From Serratia sp. H1w (GTDB taxonomy: Bacteria > Pseudomonadota > Gammaproteobacteria > Enterobacterales > Enterobacteriaceae): a stretch of 64,000 nt of DNA. Numbering within the stretch: the first letter of the stretch is position 1; every line of letters begins with the position of its first letter. Position numbers and translations under genes: made by a program. The stretch lies in the NCBI RefSeq assembly GCF_000633355.1, contig NZ_AYMQ01000050.1, positions 1-64,000 of the forward strand. Reading direction: 5' to 3'. Below, piece by piece: positions 27,972 to 38,106 of this stretch. The notes beneath the pieces are model-generated. The model had not been told where the DNA came from and did no database searches. It saw nothing but the letters and a program-made list of their open reading frames with translations.

Positions 27972-30517
27972 GCGTTGTTCTCCTCGGTTGCCAACAAGGT
28001 GACCGGAATGCGTTCATCCGGGCGCGCTGGGCGATGTTGTTCGCGCTCGCTCACGACCTGAACGTTAGGATCGCGCTGGCTGTTGTTAATAAAGTGGGCG
28101 AAACGTACCTGTGCGGCAGGGTTTTCGACGGTGGCTTTCCATTCGCAGATCACCGCTTCACGCAGGCGAGCAATTTCGGCTTCCAACTGCACGTTGATGC
28201 CCAGCTTGTCGTCGATAATCACCTTGCGCAGATAATCGATGCCGCCTTCCAGGCTTTCCAGCCAGACTGAAGTACGCTGCAACTTATCGCCGGTGCGGAT
28301 GTAGAACATCATGAAACGGTCGAGGTAACGCATCAGCGTTTCGTTGTCGAGATCGGCAGCCAGCAGGTCGGCATGACGCGGTTTCATCCCGCCGTTGCCG
28401 CAGACATACAGGTTCCAGCCGTTTTCGGTGGCAATAATACCCACGTCTTTACCCTGCGCCTCGGCACATTCACGGGTACAGCCGGAGACGCCAAACTTCA
28501 TCTTGTGCGGGGTACGGATGCCTTTGTAACGGTGTTCAAGCTGTACGCCGAAGCCAACGCTGTCGCCGACGCCATAGCGGCACCAGGTGCTGCCGACGCA
28601 GGTTTTTGCCATCCGCAGCGCTTTGGCGTAAGCGTGGCCAGTTTCGAAACCGGCGGCGATCAGCTTGCTCCAGATGGCCGGGAGATCGTCTTTCTGTGCG
28701 CCGAACATGCCGATACGCATTGAGCCGGTCATCTTGGTGTACAGGTTATATTCTTTGGCGATCTGGCCAACGGCGATCAGTCCTTCCGGAGTGATTTCAC
28801 CACCGGCAGAGCGTGGGATCACCGAATAGGTGCCGTCTTTCTGGATGTTGCCCAGGAAGTTGTCGTTGGTGTCTTGCAACGGGGTGTGCTGTGGTTTGAG
28901 CACATACTCGTTCCAGCAGGAGGCCAGCAGTGAACCTACGGTGGGTTTACACACTTCACAGCCGTAACCTTTGCCGTATTTCGCCAGCAGCTCGTCGAAG
29001 GTTTTGATGCCTTCAACCCGGATCAGGTGGTACAACTCCTGGCGAGAGTAGGCAAAGTGCTCGCACAGGTGATGATTAACTTCGATACCCTGTTTGCTCA
29101 GCTCGGCGTTCAGCACTTGGGTTATCAGGGGAATACAGCCGCCGCAGCCGGTACCGGCCTTGGTTTCGGACTTGATCGCTGCCACGGTATGGCAACCCAT
29201 ATTCACCGCTTTGATGATATCGCCTTTGCTGACATCGAAGCAGGAACAGATCTGAGCGGTTTCCGGCAGTGAATCTACGCCGATGGCCGGTTTACTGCCG
29301 GCATGGGCTGGCAGGATCAGGCTGTCCGGGTTTTCCGGCAGCTCGATATTATTCAGTGCCAGCTGCAGCAGGTTGCCGTAGTCGCTGGTATCACCGACCA
29401 ATACTGCACCGAGCAGCGTTTTGTTGTCCGCGCTGACGACCAGGCGCTTATACACTTCTTTGCTTTCATCCAGATAGACGTAGCTGCGGGCGCCTTCGGT
29501 ACGCGCATGCGCATCCCCAATGCCGCCAACATCGACCCCCAGCAGCTTCAGTTTGGCGCTCATATCGGCACCCTGGAAGCTGTTTTCACGGTTCATCAGA
29601 TGGTCGGCAGTCACTTGGGCCATCTTGTAGCCCGGGGCCACTAGGCCGAAGGTGCGCTGCTGCCAGGAGGCGCATTCGCCAATGGCGTACACGTCTGGAT
29701 CGGAGGTCTGGCAGTTATCGTTAATGGCAATACCACCGCGTGGAGCCGTTGCCAGCCCGCATTGGTGAGCAAGTTTGTCCTGCGGGCGGATACCGGTGGA
29801 GAAGACGATGAAATCGACTTCCAGCTCGCTGCCATCGGCAAAGTGCATAGTCTTACGTGCGCTTTTGCCCCCGTTGACGATCTCGGTGGTGTTTTTGCCC
29901 GTGTGGACTTTAACGCCCATACGTTCGATCTTGCGGCGCAGCTGATCGCCACCCATCGGATCGAGCTGCTCTGCCATCAGCATCGGTGCAAACTCAATCA
30001 CGTGGGTTTCTACGCCCAGGCTTTTCAGTGCGCCAGCCGCTTCCAGGCCTAGCAGGCCACCGCCCACCACCGCGCCACGTTTACTGCGGCGGGCGCAGGA
30101 TTCGATGGCGTTGAGGTCTTCTATGGTGCGGTAAACGAAGCAGTCCTGGGTTTCTGAGCCTTTGATTGGCGGGATCCACGGATAGGAGCCGGTTGCCATA
30201 ATCAGCTTGTCGTAATACACCGTGCGGCCGGTATTGGAGTGGATCACTTTCTCTGCGCGATTAATGGTGATGGCGCGTTCCCCTACCAGCACTTTTACGC
30301 CCTGTTTTTCGTAGAAGCCTTCGCGGACCAGCGAAAGCTCTTCGGCAGTGTGGTGTGAGAAATAGGAGGAGAGATGCACGCGGTCATAGGCGATGCGCGG
30401 CTCTTCGCAAAAGATGGTGATCTCAAACTGATCTTTGTCTGCCTTTTCCAGCAGATCTTCGATAAAGCGGTGGCCGACCATACCATTGCCGATGACCGCG
30501 AGTTGGACTCTGCTCAT
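27968..30517 (-). CDS. nirB: Nitrite reductase (NADH) large subunit
   Basis: The ATG at 30515-30517 gives 849 residues starting MSRVQLAVIGNGMVGHRFIE; a longer frame from 30589 would run through the FNR site. Domains in order: FAD/NAD oxidoreductase (about 1-400), a bacterioferritin-associated [2Fe-2S] domain (CSCFDVSKGD, GTGCGGC), and the siroheme/[4Fe-4S] sulfite-nitrite reductase domain with TCVGSTWCRYGVG and SGCTRECAEAQGKD. It reduces nitrite to ammonium in the cytoplasm. Expression should be anaerobic through the FNR and NarL/NarP sites upstream. Confidence 0.97.
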   Translation of the reverse strand: MSRVQLAVIGNGMVGHRFIEDLLEKADKDQFEITIFCEEPRIAYDRVHLSSYFSHHTAEELSLVREGFYEKQGVKVLVGERAITINRAEKVIHSNTGRTVYYDKLIMATGSYPWIPPIKGSETQDCFVYRTIEDLNAIESCARRSKRGAVVGGGLLGLEAAGALKSLGVETHVIEFAPMLMAEQLDPMGGDQLRRKIERMGVKVHTGKNTTEIVNGGKSARKTMHFADGSELEVDFIVFSTGIRPQDKLAHQCGLATAPRGGIAINDNCQTSDPDVYAIGECASWQQRTFGLVAPGYKMAQVTADHLMNRENSFQGADMSAKLKLLGVDVGGIGDAHARTEGARSYVYLDESKEVYKRLVVSADNKTLLGAVLVGDTSDYGNLLQLALNNIELPENPDSLILPAHAGSKPAIGVDSLPETAQICSCFDVSKGDIIKAVNMGCHTVAAIKSETKAGTGCGGCIPLITQVLNAELSKQGIEVNHHLCEHFAYSRQELYHLIRVEGIKTFDELLAKYGKGYGCEVCKPTVGSLLASCWNEYVLKPQHTPLQDTNDNFLGNIQKDGTYSVIPRSAGGEITPEGLIAVGQIAKEYNLYTKMTGSMRIGMFGAQKDDLPAIWSKLIAAGFETGHAYAKALRMAKTCVGSTWCRYGVGDSVGFGVQLEHRYKGIRTPHKMKFGVSGCTRECAEAQGKDVGIIATENGWNLYVCGNGGMKPRHADLLAADLDNETLMRYLDRFMMFYIRTGDKLQRTSVWLESLEGGIDYLRKVIIDDKLGINVQLEAEIARLREAVICEWKATVENPAAQVRFAHFINNSQRDPNVQVVSEREQHRPARPDERIPVTLLATEENNA

Positions 30518-30575
30518 TATTGCCTCAAAATTCTGATTTCCTGCCTGTACCTTATTCCTCCCGGAAGGCAGTTTA

Positions 30576-30589
30576 TTGATACAGGTCAA
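30576..30589 (-). promoter_or_regulatory. FNR binding site of the nirB promoter
   Basis: TTGATACAGGTCAA matches the FNR consensus TTGAT-N4-ATCAA at nine of ten specified bases. If it sits at -41.5, transcription starts near 30541, and TAAGGT at 30554-30549 (minus strand) falls at the -10 position. This is the architecture of the E. coli nirB promoter. Confidence 0.85.
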
Positions 30590-30602
30590 GCTAGCCCTTA
30601 TA

Positions 30603-30618
30603 TACCTCTAAGGTGGTA
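30603..30618 (-). promoter_or_regulatory. NarL/NarP 7-2-7 site of the nirB promoter
   Basis: TACCTCTAAGGTGGTA is an inverted pair of heptamers with two bases between; the left one fits TACYYMT exactly. Its centre is 28 bases upstream of the FNR site centre, the same spacing as the -69.5 and -41.5 sites of E. coli nirB. This predicts activation by nitrate or nitrite. Confidence 0.75.
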
Positions 30619-30804
30619 TGCTTATGATTTTTATCGATATTTGATAAGTTGCGGTTTTTACTCAACTTTAGCTGAATCGAGACAGTTAATGAAAAAATGA
30701 CGCCTTGCGGAGTAGCGAGAGGGAGGAAAGCCGAGCGGTGGCTTTGTCTGCCCAGCGTTGCCCAGTATGATGAACAAAATGGTGAGCCGAGCAGAGGTAA
30801 AGAA

Positions 30805-32088
30805 ATGGCGAACAATCCGGTCAAGTTTATCGATAACCTGCGCCTGAGCGGGCATGAAGGGCTATGGCAGATGGCCATCGAACAGGGGCGGATCGCGCAT
30901 CTTATCCCACAGCCTGAGGGGCTGGAGTGGCGCAGCGACGTGTTGGATGCCGAGGGTGGGCTGGCGCTGCCGCCGTTTATCGAGCCGCATATCCACCTGG
31001 ATACCACGCAAACCGCTGGACAACCCGCCTGGAACCAGTCTGGCACGCTGTTTGAAGGCATTGAACGCTGGGCAGAGCGCAAGGCACTGCTGACCCATGA
31101 AGATGTGAAGCAACGCGCCTGGCAGACGCTGAAATGGCAAATCGCCAACGGCGTCCAACATGTGCGCACCCACGTCGACGTATCCGATCCCACGCTGACG
31201 GCGCTGCGCGCCATGCTGGAGGTCAAGCAGGAGGTGGCTCCCTGGATCACGCTACAGATTGTGGCCTTCCCGCAGGAAGGGATTATGTCTTATCCCAATG
31301 GGGAAGCTTTGTTGGAGGAGGCGTTACGGCTCGGTGCTGATGTGGTCGGGGCCATCCCTCACTTTGAGTTCACCCGCGAATACGGCGTGGAATCGTTACA
31401 CAAGGCTTTTGCCTTGGCGCAGAAATATGACCGGCTGGTGGATGTTCACTGCGATGAGATTGACGATGAGCAGTCCCGCTTTGTAGAAACCGTGGCCGCA
31501 TTGGCGCTGAAGCTGGAGATGGGCGCCAAGGTCACCGCTAGCCACACCACCGCGATGCACTCCTACAACGGGGCCTATACTTCGCGGCTGTTCCGCCTGC
31601 TGAAAATGTCCGGTATCAACTTCGTCGCCAACCCGTTGGTGAATATTCACCTGCAAGGGCGCTTCGATACCTACCCTAAACGGCGCGGTATCACCCGGGT
31701 GAAGGAGATGCTGGAGGCGGACATTAACGTCTGTTTCGGCCATGACGATGTGTTCGACCCTTGGTATCCGCTGGGCACCGCCAATATGTTGCAGGTACTG
31801 CATATGGGGCTTCATGTCTGCCAACTGATGGGCTATGGCCAGATTGATGACGGCTTGAAACTGATCACCACCCACAGTGCACGAACCCTGAACCTGACGG
31901 ATTACGGATTACGCGCAGGCAATAGCGCCGATCTGGTCATTCTACCGGCGGACAGTGGTTTTGATGCAGTGCGCCGCCAGACGCCGGTGCGTTACTCTAT
32001 CCGGGCTGGTGCGGTTATCGCTGCTACCCAACCAGCACAAACCACGCTGTATCTGGAGCAGGAAGAGCGGGTCGACTTCCGGCGCTAG
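30805..32088 (+). CDS. codA: Cytosine deaminase
   Basis: The ATG at 30805 has an AGAGGTAAAG ribosome binding site and gives 427 residues, equal to E. coli CodA. Amidohydrolase metal ligands: HIHLD (in [15 protein letters not shown]), the [13 protein letters not shown] histidine and glutamate, [11 protein letters not shown], and [15 protein letters not shown]. It deaminates cytosine to uracil for pyrimidine salvage. It is divergent from nirB, and no codB cytosine permease is next to it. Confidence 0.95.
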   Translation: MANNPVKFIDNLRLSGHEGLWQMAIEQGRIAHLIPQPEGLEWRSDVLDAEGGLALPPFIEPHIHLDTTQTAGQPAWNQSGTLFEGIERWAERKALLTHEDVKQRAWQTLKWQIANGVQHVRTHVDVSDPTLTALRAMLEVKQEVAPWITLQIVAFPQEGIMSYPNGEALLEEALRLGADVVGAIPHFEFTREYGVESLHKAFALAQKYDRLVDVHCDEIDDEQSRFVETVAALALKLEMGAKVTASHTTAMHSYNGAYTSRLFRLLKMSGINFVANPLVNIHLQGRFDTYPKRRGITRVKEMLEADINVCFGHDDVFDPWYPLGTANMLQVLHMGLHVCQLMGYGQIDDGLKLITTHSARTLNLTDYGLRAGNSADLVILPADSGFDAVRRQTPVRYSIRAGAVIAATQPAQTTLYLEQEERVDFRR

Positions 32089-32099
32089 GCATAAAAAAA

Positions 32100-32121
32100 G
32101 GGTTCTGCGTTGGCAGAACCC
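32100..32121. terminator. Bidirectional terminator between codA and tsgA
   Basis: GGGTTCTGC and GCAGAACCC form a perfect 9-bp stem with a GTTG loop. It is preceded by seven A residues, which become a U-run for tsgA transcripts from the other strand. Confidence 0.88.
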
Positions 32122-32142
32122 TGATGTCTGACTGATTGAAAA

Positions 32143-33327
32143 TTAATGCGTTGTATGACCGTGGTTGCGGTGCTTGGTCACAAAACCGAGCAGCAGACAC
32201 ATCACGAATACCGCCAGATACAGGCCGTTGGCTGTACTCAGCGCGGCATGGACTCCGCTGTTAGCCACGATCGGGCCGGTGACCACGAAGGTCAGCATGG
32301 TACCGATAGTGCCGCAGGTCAGGATAAAGTTGACCAGCTTCGGTGAGGAAACCTTGGTCTGCTGCGAGCCGAGTGTGATCAGCGTGGTGTAGATCGCGCT
32401 GGAAACGAAGCCCAGAGCCATGATGTAGTAGCTCAGCAGCGCCGGGTTCTTGGTGCTGATAAACAGATACATGGCGACGGTTGCCAGCGCGGCCAGCACG
32501 GTGACGATGCGTTGCAGGTCAAAGAAACGCAGCACGAAGCTGAACACCCACATGCCGATCATGTATGAAGTCCAGAAGTTACTGACTACGCTGCCCGCCT
32601 GATCGATATTCATGCCGAAGGTTTTGGTGGCGTATTCCGGCACCCATTGGATAAAGCCCAACTGGCCAAGGATGTAGCACAGTGCGGCGATAGCCAGGAA
32701 CAGTACGCCGATACCCCATTTCTCCTTCACTACTGGCTCTTTGCTTTCTTCCCCTTTTTTGCCCAATACCGGGAATTCGGAGCACAGCGTCAGCACGAAG
32801 ATAGCCAGGTACAGCACTCCGATACAGGCGTAAACCCAGTACCAGCCAATGCTGCGCGCCAGCAGCATTGCTGCGACGATCGGGAAAATCATCCCGGCCA
32901 TGCTGAAGAAGGAGTCGGTAAACAGCAGGCGTGAACCACGTTGGCGGCCAGCGTACATATGGGTGATCAGGAAGGTACCGATCGACATGGTGATACCGCT
33001 GACCACGCCGAGCACAAACATGCACAACGAGAACAGGGTCAGGCTTTTGCCCACCATCAGCCCGGCGATCGCCAGCAGCATCAGGATAAAGCCAAAGATC
33101 AACTGACGTTTCAGCGGAATGATTTCCATCAGCCAGGCGTTGAGGAAAATTGAAATCAAAATACCCGCGTTAAGGAAGGTAAAGGTATTACTCATACTGG
33201 AAACCGGCAGATTGAAATACTCTGCGATGTTCCCCATCACCATCCCTGTGACGATCACTAATGCGCCGGTCAGCGCATAAGAGAAGAAGCTGATCCAGGT
33301 TAGCCGGATGCGGTTGCTGTCATTCAT
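32143..33327 (-). CDS. tsgA: MFS transporter TsgA
   Basis: This 394-residue major facilitator protein has 12 predicted membrane segments and starts [20 protein letters not shown], recognisable as TsgA (YhfC). Position between the nir cluster and ppiA matches E. coli, apart from codA and lacI-type insertions. The substrate is unknown; in Salmonella the gene was described in connection with selenite and tellurite response (family knowledge). A hairpin shared with the aroK region lies 33-75 bases upstream. Confidence 0.92.
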   Translation of the reverse strand: MNDSNRIRLTWISFFSYALTGALVIVTGMVMGNIAEYFNLPVSSMSNTFTFLNAGILISIFLNAWLMEIIPLKRQLIFGFILMLLAIAGLMVGKSLTLFSLCMFVLGVVSGITMSIGTFLITHMYAGRQRGSRLLFTDSFFSMAGMIFPIVAAMLLARSIGWYWVYACIGVLYLAIFVLTLCSEFPVLGKKGEESKEPVVKEKWGIGVLFLAIAALCYILGQLGFIQWVPEYATKTFGMNIDQAGSVVSNFWTSYMIGMWVFSFVLRFFDLQRIVTVLAALATVAMYLFISTKNPALLSYYIMALGFVSSAIYTTLITLGSQQTKVSSPKLVNFILTCGTIGTMLTFVVTGPIVANSGVHAALSTANGLYLAVFVMCLLLGFVTKHRNHGHTTH

Positions 33328-33359
33328 GTATAAGGCCTGATTATCGTCGTTGTGGTTTT

Positions 33360-33402
33360 TACCCGTGGGATCCAGGCCGAAACCTGAATAGCCGTAGGGT
33401 TT
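33360..33402. repeat. Two-copy hairpin element, copy 2 (tsgA upstream)
   Basis: TACCCGTGGGATCCAGGCCG then AAACCTG, closing with GGGT. An outer TACCC/GGGT pair surrounds an inner CAGG/CCTG pair, as in the element at 16950-16993. It lies just upstream of tsgA on its 5' side. Confidence 0.45.
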
Positions 33403-33558
33403 AAAGTTGGCATAAGGCCGCCGATCTTTCCTGTTAACAAAATGGAAAAATCCTGTTCAGGCCACCAGGAGGCGGATCCTAGCATAGACAACGGGAGTTT
33501 TTGTGATTTGCATCTATATTTTGATGCAAGGAGTGAGAGGTTGTTAGATTTTATGTGA

Positions 33559-34539
33559 TCAGTTACCAAGTGTGGCGATCGAATCGCGTTGGACGATGAC
33601 CGGTACAAAGCTCTCCGGAGGGGTAAGCGGATCGATGAGCAAACGGGCAGCATATTGCGCCATTTCGGTAATGGGGAAATGCACGCTGGTGAGTGCAGGG
33701 CGGACAAAAGGCGCCCGCTCGCCGCTGTCGTAACAGATCAAGGAGATATCCTGCGGTACGCGTAGATGACGTTCATTAATCGCCAGCAAGGCACCAATCG
33801 CCATTTCTTCGTTACAGCAGTAAATTGCCGTAGGCAGCGCTTCATTGCTCAGCAGTTGGTCTGCGCACTGATAACCACTTTCCAGGTCATAAACGCCTTC
33901 CGGGCAGCCGACCGGTTGCAGGTTGGCGGCCTGCATGGCATTGAGGAATCCTTGTAATCGCAGTTGGCTGGAGGCTCGCTGGGTTGGCCCGCTGATACAG
34001 GCAATGCGCCGATGGCCGGCATCGATTAACCGCTGGGTGGCGAGCTGGCTGGCGTAGACGTGATCGAAGATGACGCAGCGATCTTCCAGACCGGAGACCA
34101 GGCGATCCAGCAGCACAAAGGGGCGCTGTTCGGCGGCCAACTGGCGTAGGCGATCGTCGCTGAGGCAGCGCACGTGCAGGATCAAACCGTCGCAACGCAG
34201 GCTGAACAGGCGCTGGATGGCTAATAGCTCATTCTCCGCGCTGTTACGGCCTTGGGTCACCAGCAGCTGTTTACCGTTGGACTCGGCTTCGGTTTGGATG
34301 CAATCCATCAGGGCGCCGAAGAAGCCGCCACGGTACGAGGTAGTGACCAGGCCCAAGGTGTTGCTTTGGCTGGATGCCAATGCCCTGGCCGCCGGGTTGG
34401 GGGTGTAGCCCAGTTCGGCCACTGCCTGTTTGACCTTCTCGCGAGTGGCCGCTTTGACCTTATTGTCGCCGTTGACCACGCGTGACACAGTCGCGCGGGA
34501 TACGCCCGCTATGGCCGCAACATCTTCCAGTGTCACCAT
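33559..34539 (-). CDS. LacI-family transcriptional regulator (AscG/GalR-like)
   Basis: The 326-residue protein has the LacI helix-turn-helix at residues 2-25 (TLEDVAAIAGVSRATVSRVV), a hinge (NPAARALASSQS) and a periplasmic-binding-protein-like effector domain ending in IVQRDSIATLG. It probably represses sugar genes, but no sugar gene is adjacent: its neighbours are tsgA and ppiA. A cre-like palindrome at 34781-34790 upstream may be its operator. An inverted CTTATTCC/GGGAATAAG pair (34550-34557, 34588-34596) lies in its own leader. Confidence 0.9.
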   Translation of the reverse strand: MVTLEDVAAIAGVSRATVSRVVNGDNKVKAATREKVKQAVAELGYTPNPAARALASSQSNTLGLVTTSYRGGFFGALMDCIQTEAESNGKQLLVTQGRNSAENELLAIQRLFSLRCDGLILHVRCLSDDRLRQLAAEQRPFVLLDRLVSGLEDRCVIFDHVYASQLATQRLIDAGHRRIACISGPTQRASSQLRLQGFLNAMQAANLQPVGCPEGVYDLESGYQCADQLLSNEALPTAIYCCNEEMAIGALLAINERHLRVPQDISLICYDSGERAPFVRPALTSVHFPITEMAQYAARLLIDPLTPPESFVPVIVQRDSIATLGN

Positions 34540-34780
34540 TTTCCTGCTCCTTATTCCGGGCCGATCCCCAAACTTGCCCAGATTACAGGGAATAAGTGGG
34601 TCCGGCGAGTCGAACCCGGTGATCAGTTAAGTTGTGGCAAATAATGCGTGATCGGCTTGGCAAAAATTAGCACGGGGATCATACTGACGGCAGGAAAAAG
34701 CCGGGCGTAGTAAGAAACGTCCGGCAATTGAGTAAATATAGGTAAATGGCTGGCGCTACCGGGCACAGCTCTTTAGAATC

Positions 34781-34790
34781 AAAGCGCTTT
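34781..34790. promoter_or_regulatory. Candidate LacI-family operator between the regulator and ppiA
   Basis: AAAGCGCTTT (context TCAAAGCGCTTTCC) is a perfect palindrome with the central CG typical of LacI-family operators. It lies 34 bases before the ppiA start and about 240 bases upstream of the divergent LacI-type gene. The link to that regulator is inference. Confidence 0.45.
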
Positions 34791-34823
34791 CCGTTGTTTG
34801 TATCTCAAAGAAAGGACCCGTTC

Positions 34824-35393
34824 ATGTTCAAACGTACTTTAGTGACCTTTGTTGCGCTGTGTTCCCTGACAGCCATGGCACCCGCCGCATTAGCCGCCGG
34901 TGAAACCCACGTCATGCTGACCACCTCGGCAGGGAATATCGAGTTGGCGCTCGACAGTCAGAAGGCACCGGTCTCAACCAAGAACTTTATTGACTACGTG
35001 AACAGCGGTTACTACAACAACACCGTTTTCCACCGTGTGATCCCAGGTTTCATGGTTCAGGGCGGCGGTTTCACTGCGGACATGCAGCAGAAAACCACCA
35101 ATACACCGATCAAGAACGAAGCCGATAACGGCCTGCGTAACCTGCGTGGCACCATTTCCATGGCCCGTACCGCCGATAAAGACAGCGCCACCAGCCAGTT
35201 CTTCCTGAACGTGGCGGACAATGCGTTCCTCGATCACGGCCAACGTGATTTTGGCTACGCGGTATTCGGCAAGATCGTCAAAGGAATGGACGTGGTAGAT
35301 AAAATCTCCCAGGTACCTACCGGCAACGTCGGTCCTTACCAGAATGTCCCGAGCAAACCGATCGTGATCCTGTCAGCCAAAGTGCTGCCTTAA
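34824..35393 (+). CDS. ppiA: Periplasmic peptidyl-prolyl cis-trans isomerase A
   Basis: The ATG at 34824 follows AAAGGA and gives 189 residues with a signal peptide (about 1-24, cleavage after ALAA). The cyclophilin core shows [20 protein letters not shown] and the [12 protein letters not shown] segment. It speeds prolyl isomerisation during periplasmic folding. A start at 34746 would hide the signal peptide and was rejected. Confidence 0.96.
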   Translation: MFKRTLVTFVALCSLTAMAPAALAAGETHVMLTTSAGNIELALDSQKAPVSTKNFIDYVNSGYYNNTVFHRVIPGFMVQGGGFTADMQQKTTNTPIKNEADNGLRNLRGTISMARTADKDSATSQFFLNVADNAFLDHGQRDFGYAVFGKIVKGMDVVDKISQVPTGNVGPYQNVPSKPIVILSAKVLP

Positions 35394-35399
35394 GGCGAT

Positions 35400-35434
35400 C
35401 GAGCCGGTCCCTGCCTGGGGGCCGGTCTGCTTTT
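35400..35434 (+). terminator. Terminator of ppiA
   Basis: GCCGGTCCC and GGGGGCCGGT can pair with G-T wobbles around TGCCT, followed by CTGCTTTT. It lies directly past the ppiA stop. Confidence 0.6.
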
Positions 35435-35560
35435 CCCTCTCGAAGCTTTGCCTGCATCACTGTTTTTTTCGCCCCCACGTGATTTAATTGCCCGCCTATA
35501 ACCAGACCGGATACCCGGCATCTTTTTTGATTGCTCCGTTGTTCAGGATGAGCTGCTGTT

Positions 35561-37246
35561 ATGTACGAATTTAACCAGGTGTTACTGCTGCTACAGCAGA
35601 TGTGCGTGTATCTCGTCATTGCCTATCTGCTGAGCAAAACGCCGCTGTTTATCCCGCTGATGCAGGTGACTATCCGCCTGCCGCACAAGCTGTTGTGCTA
35701 CGTCATTTTCTCGGTGTTCTGCATCATGGGCACCTACTTTGGCCTGCATATTCAAGATTCCATTGCCAATACCCGCGCTATCGGTGCCGTGTTGGGTGGG
35801 CTGCTGGGTGGCCCTTCCGTCGGTTTCCTGGTTGGCCTGACGGGGGGCCTGCATCGATATACCCTGGGTGGCATGACTGATGTGGCCTGCGCGATCTCAA
35901 CGGTAGCTGAGGGGCTGGTTGGAGGCATCGTGCATAGCATTGCCATGCGGCGTGGGCGTATCGATCTGCTGTTCAATCCGCTGTTTGTCGCCGGCATTGC
36001 GTTGGTGGCAGAAGTGCTGCAAATGGCGATTATCCTGATCGTCGCACGCCCGTTCCCTGAAGCGGTATTGCTGGTAGAGCATATCGTCCTGCCAATGCTG
36101 ATAGCCAATACCATTGGGGCCGCGATGTTTATGCAGATCCTGTTGGATCGGCGGGCAATGTTTGAGAAATACACCAGCGCCTTCTCCTCCAAGGCGTTGA
36201 AGATCGCCGAACGCACCGAAGGTATCCTGCGCCAGGGGTTTGACCAGGAAAACAGCATGAAGGTGGCGCGGGTGATCTATCAGGAACTGGGCATTGGTGC
36301 CGTGGCGATCACCGACCGCGACAAACTGCTGGCCTTTATCGGCATCGGAGATGACCACCATCTGCCGGGCACGCCGATTTCCTCAGTCCACTCCCATCGC
36401 GCCATTGATAACAACGAGGTGGTATACGCCGATGGTAATGAGCTTTCTTACTGTTGCTCCATTAATGGCAACTGCAAGCTGGGTTCCACGTTGGTGATCT
36501 CCCTGCGCGGTGAGAATCAGCGCGTGATCGGCACCATCAAGCTGTACGAACCCAAGACCAAGCTGTTTAGCACCATCAACCGCACGCTGGGAGAAGGGAT
36601 CGCCAGTCTGCTGTCGGCGCAAATCATGGCCGGGCAATATGAGCGCCATAAACAGCTGCTGGCACAGTCGGAAATCAAACTACTACATGCTCAGGTGAAT
36701 CCGCATTTCCTGTTTAATGCCCTGAATACGTTGGTGGCGGTGATCCGCCGCGATGGCGACCGGGCCTGCGAACTGGTGCAGTATCTGTCGACCTTTTTCC
36801 GTAAAAACCTCAAGCGCTCCGACGATGAAGTGAGCCTGGCCGATGAGATCGAGCACGTGAACGCCTATCTGCAAATCGAAAAGGCCCGCTTTGCCGATCG
36901 GTTGGAGATTACGGTTTCACTGCCGGAAGAGTTGCTGGCGGTGCGTTTACCCGCTTTCTCATTACAACCTATTGTGGAAAATGCGATCAAGCACGGCACT
37001 TCCCATCTGTTGGGCATTGGCCGTGTCGATATTGGGGCGCGGCTGGAGGGCGATCATTTGCTGTTGCAGGTGACGGATAACGCCGGGCTGTTCCGCCAGC
37101 AAACCGGTGGTAGCGGGTTGGGGATGAACCTGGTCGATCGACGTATCCGCGTGCGCTACGGTGATGATTATGGCGTGCAGGTGACCTGTGAGCCTGAAAC
37201 CTATACCTGTATCACCCTGAATGTTCCCTTGGCGAGGGCCGCCTGA
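35561..37246 (+). CDS. btsS: LytS-type sensor histidine kinase BtsS (YehU)
   Basis: A 561-residue inner-membrane kinase. The N-terminal ~200 residues form the 5TM-LYT type membrane domain ([18 protein letters not shown]), followed by a GAF-like domain, then a His_kinase domain with phospho-acceptor H382 in [12 protein letters not shown] and an ATPase with GGSGLGMNL. In E. coli BtsS senses external pyruvate. It overlaps btsR by one base (TGATG). The target transporter btsT is not nearby. Sits between ppiA and pabA, where E. coli has fic and yhfG. Confidence 0.92.
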   Translation: MYEFNQVLLLLQQMCVYLVIAYLLSKTPLFIPLMQVTIRLPHKLLCYVIFSVFCIMGTYFGLHIQDSIANTRAIGAVLGGLLGGPSVGFLVGLTGGLHRYTLGGMTDVACAISTVAEGLVGGIVHSIAMRRGRIDLLFNPLFVAGIALVAEVLQMAIILIVARPFPEAVLLVEHIVLPMLIANTIGAAMFMQILLDRRAMFEKYTSAFSSKALKIAERTEGILRQGFDQENSMKVARVIYQELGIGAVAITDRDKLLAFIGIGDDHHLPGTPISSVHSHRAIDNNEVVYADGNELSYCCSINGNCKLGSTLVISLRGENQRVIGTIKLYEPKTKLFSTINRTLGEGIASLLSAQIMAGQYERHKQLLAQSEIKLLHAQVNPHFLFNALNTLVAVIRRDGDRACELVQYLSTFFRKNLKRSDDEVSLADEIEHVNAYLQIEKARFADRLEITVSLPEELLAVRLPAFSLQPIVENAIKHGTSHLLGIGRVDIGARLEGDHLLLQVTDNAGLFRQQTGGSGLGMNLVDRRIRVRYGDDYGVQVTCEPETYTCITLNVPLARAA

Positions 37247-37971
37247 TGTTGAACGTACTGATTGTCGATGACGAACCCTTTGCCCGCGATAACCTGCGCC
37301 ACCTGTTGGAAGAGGAGGAGGGCATCACCATTATCGGTGAATGTGCCAATGCCATTGAGGCCATCAGCCAAATCCACCGCCTGCAACCGGACGTGGTGTT
37401 TCTGGATATCCAGATGCCGCGCATCAGCGGGTTGGAGATGGTCGGTATGCTTGACCCGAACCGGATGCCCTACATCGTGTTTCTGACGGCTTATGACGAA
37501 TACGCGGTGCAGGCCTTCGAGCAGCATGCGTTCGATTATCTGCTGAAACCGGCCGAGCCAAACCGGCTGAATAAAACCCTGCAACGCCTGCATCAGCGTC
37601 GTGCCCCGCAGAATATTGCGGCCTTGGAAGAAAGTGCGGGCTACCTGAAATACATCCCCTGTACCGGCCATAGCCGGATTTATCTGCTGCGCTTTGATGA
37701 GGTAATCGCCATTCGCTCACGCTCGACCGGGGTGTATGTCGTGCGCAATGATGGCATGGAGTGCTTTACCGAGCTGACGCTGCGTACGCTGGAAAGCCGT
37801 ACCCCGCTGGTGCGCTGCCACCGGCAATATCTGGTCAATCTGGAACAGGTCAAAGAGATCCGCTTTGAAGAAAGTGGTACGGCGGAAATGATTATGTCGG
37901 TGGGCGAACCGGTGCCGGTCAGCCGCCGTTATCTGAAATCGTTGAAAGAAGAGCTGGGGCTACGCGGTTAA
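37246..37971 (+). CDS. btsR: LytTR response regulator BtsR (YehT)
   Basis: The 241-residue protein has a receiver domain with phospho-acceptor D54 ([12 protein letters not shown]), a conserved Lys in [12 protein letters not shown], and a C-terminal LytTR DNA-binding domain (about 140-235; [17 protein letters not shown]). It activates pyruvate transporter expression in E. coli. Its termination signal follows at 37995-38019. Confidence 0.94.
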   Translation: MLNVLIVDDEPFARDNLRHLLEEEEGITIIGECANAIEAISQIHRLQPDVVFLDIQMPRISGLEMVGMLDPNRMPYIVFLTAYDEYAVQAFEQHAFDYLLKPAEPNRLNKTLQRLHQRRAPQNIAALEESAGYLKYIPCTGHSRIYLLRFDEVIAIRSRSTGVYVVRNDGMECFTELTLRTLESRTPLVRCHRQYLVNLEQVKEIRFEESGTAEMIMSVGEPVPVSRRYLKSLKEELGLRG

Positions 37972-37994
37972 CGTTATGCGTCACGGTCAATATG

Positions 37995-38019
37995 AGGGCA
38001 CCTGAATGGTGCCCTTTTT
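37995..38019 (+). terminator. Terminator of btsSR
   Basis: AGGGCACC and GGTGCCCT form an 8-bp stem around a TGAAT loop, followed by five T residues. Confidence 0.92.
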
Positions 38020-38106
38020 GTTTATCCTTGACGGGCTTTCATGGCGCTTATAGCCTTGTTGATATCAACGGGCGCATTCGCGCCGTACAGGGTCATAGGA
38101 ACTCAG

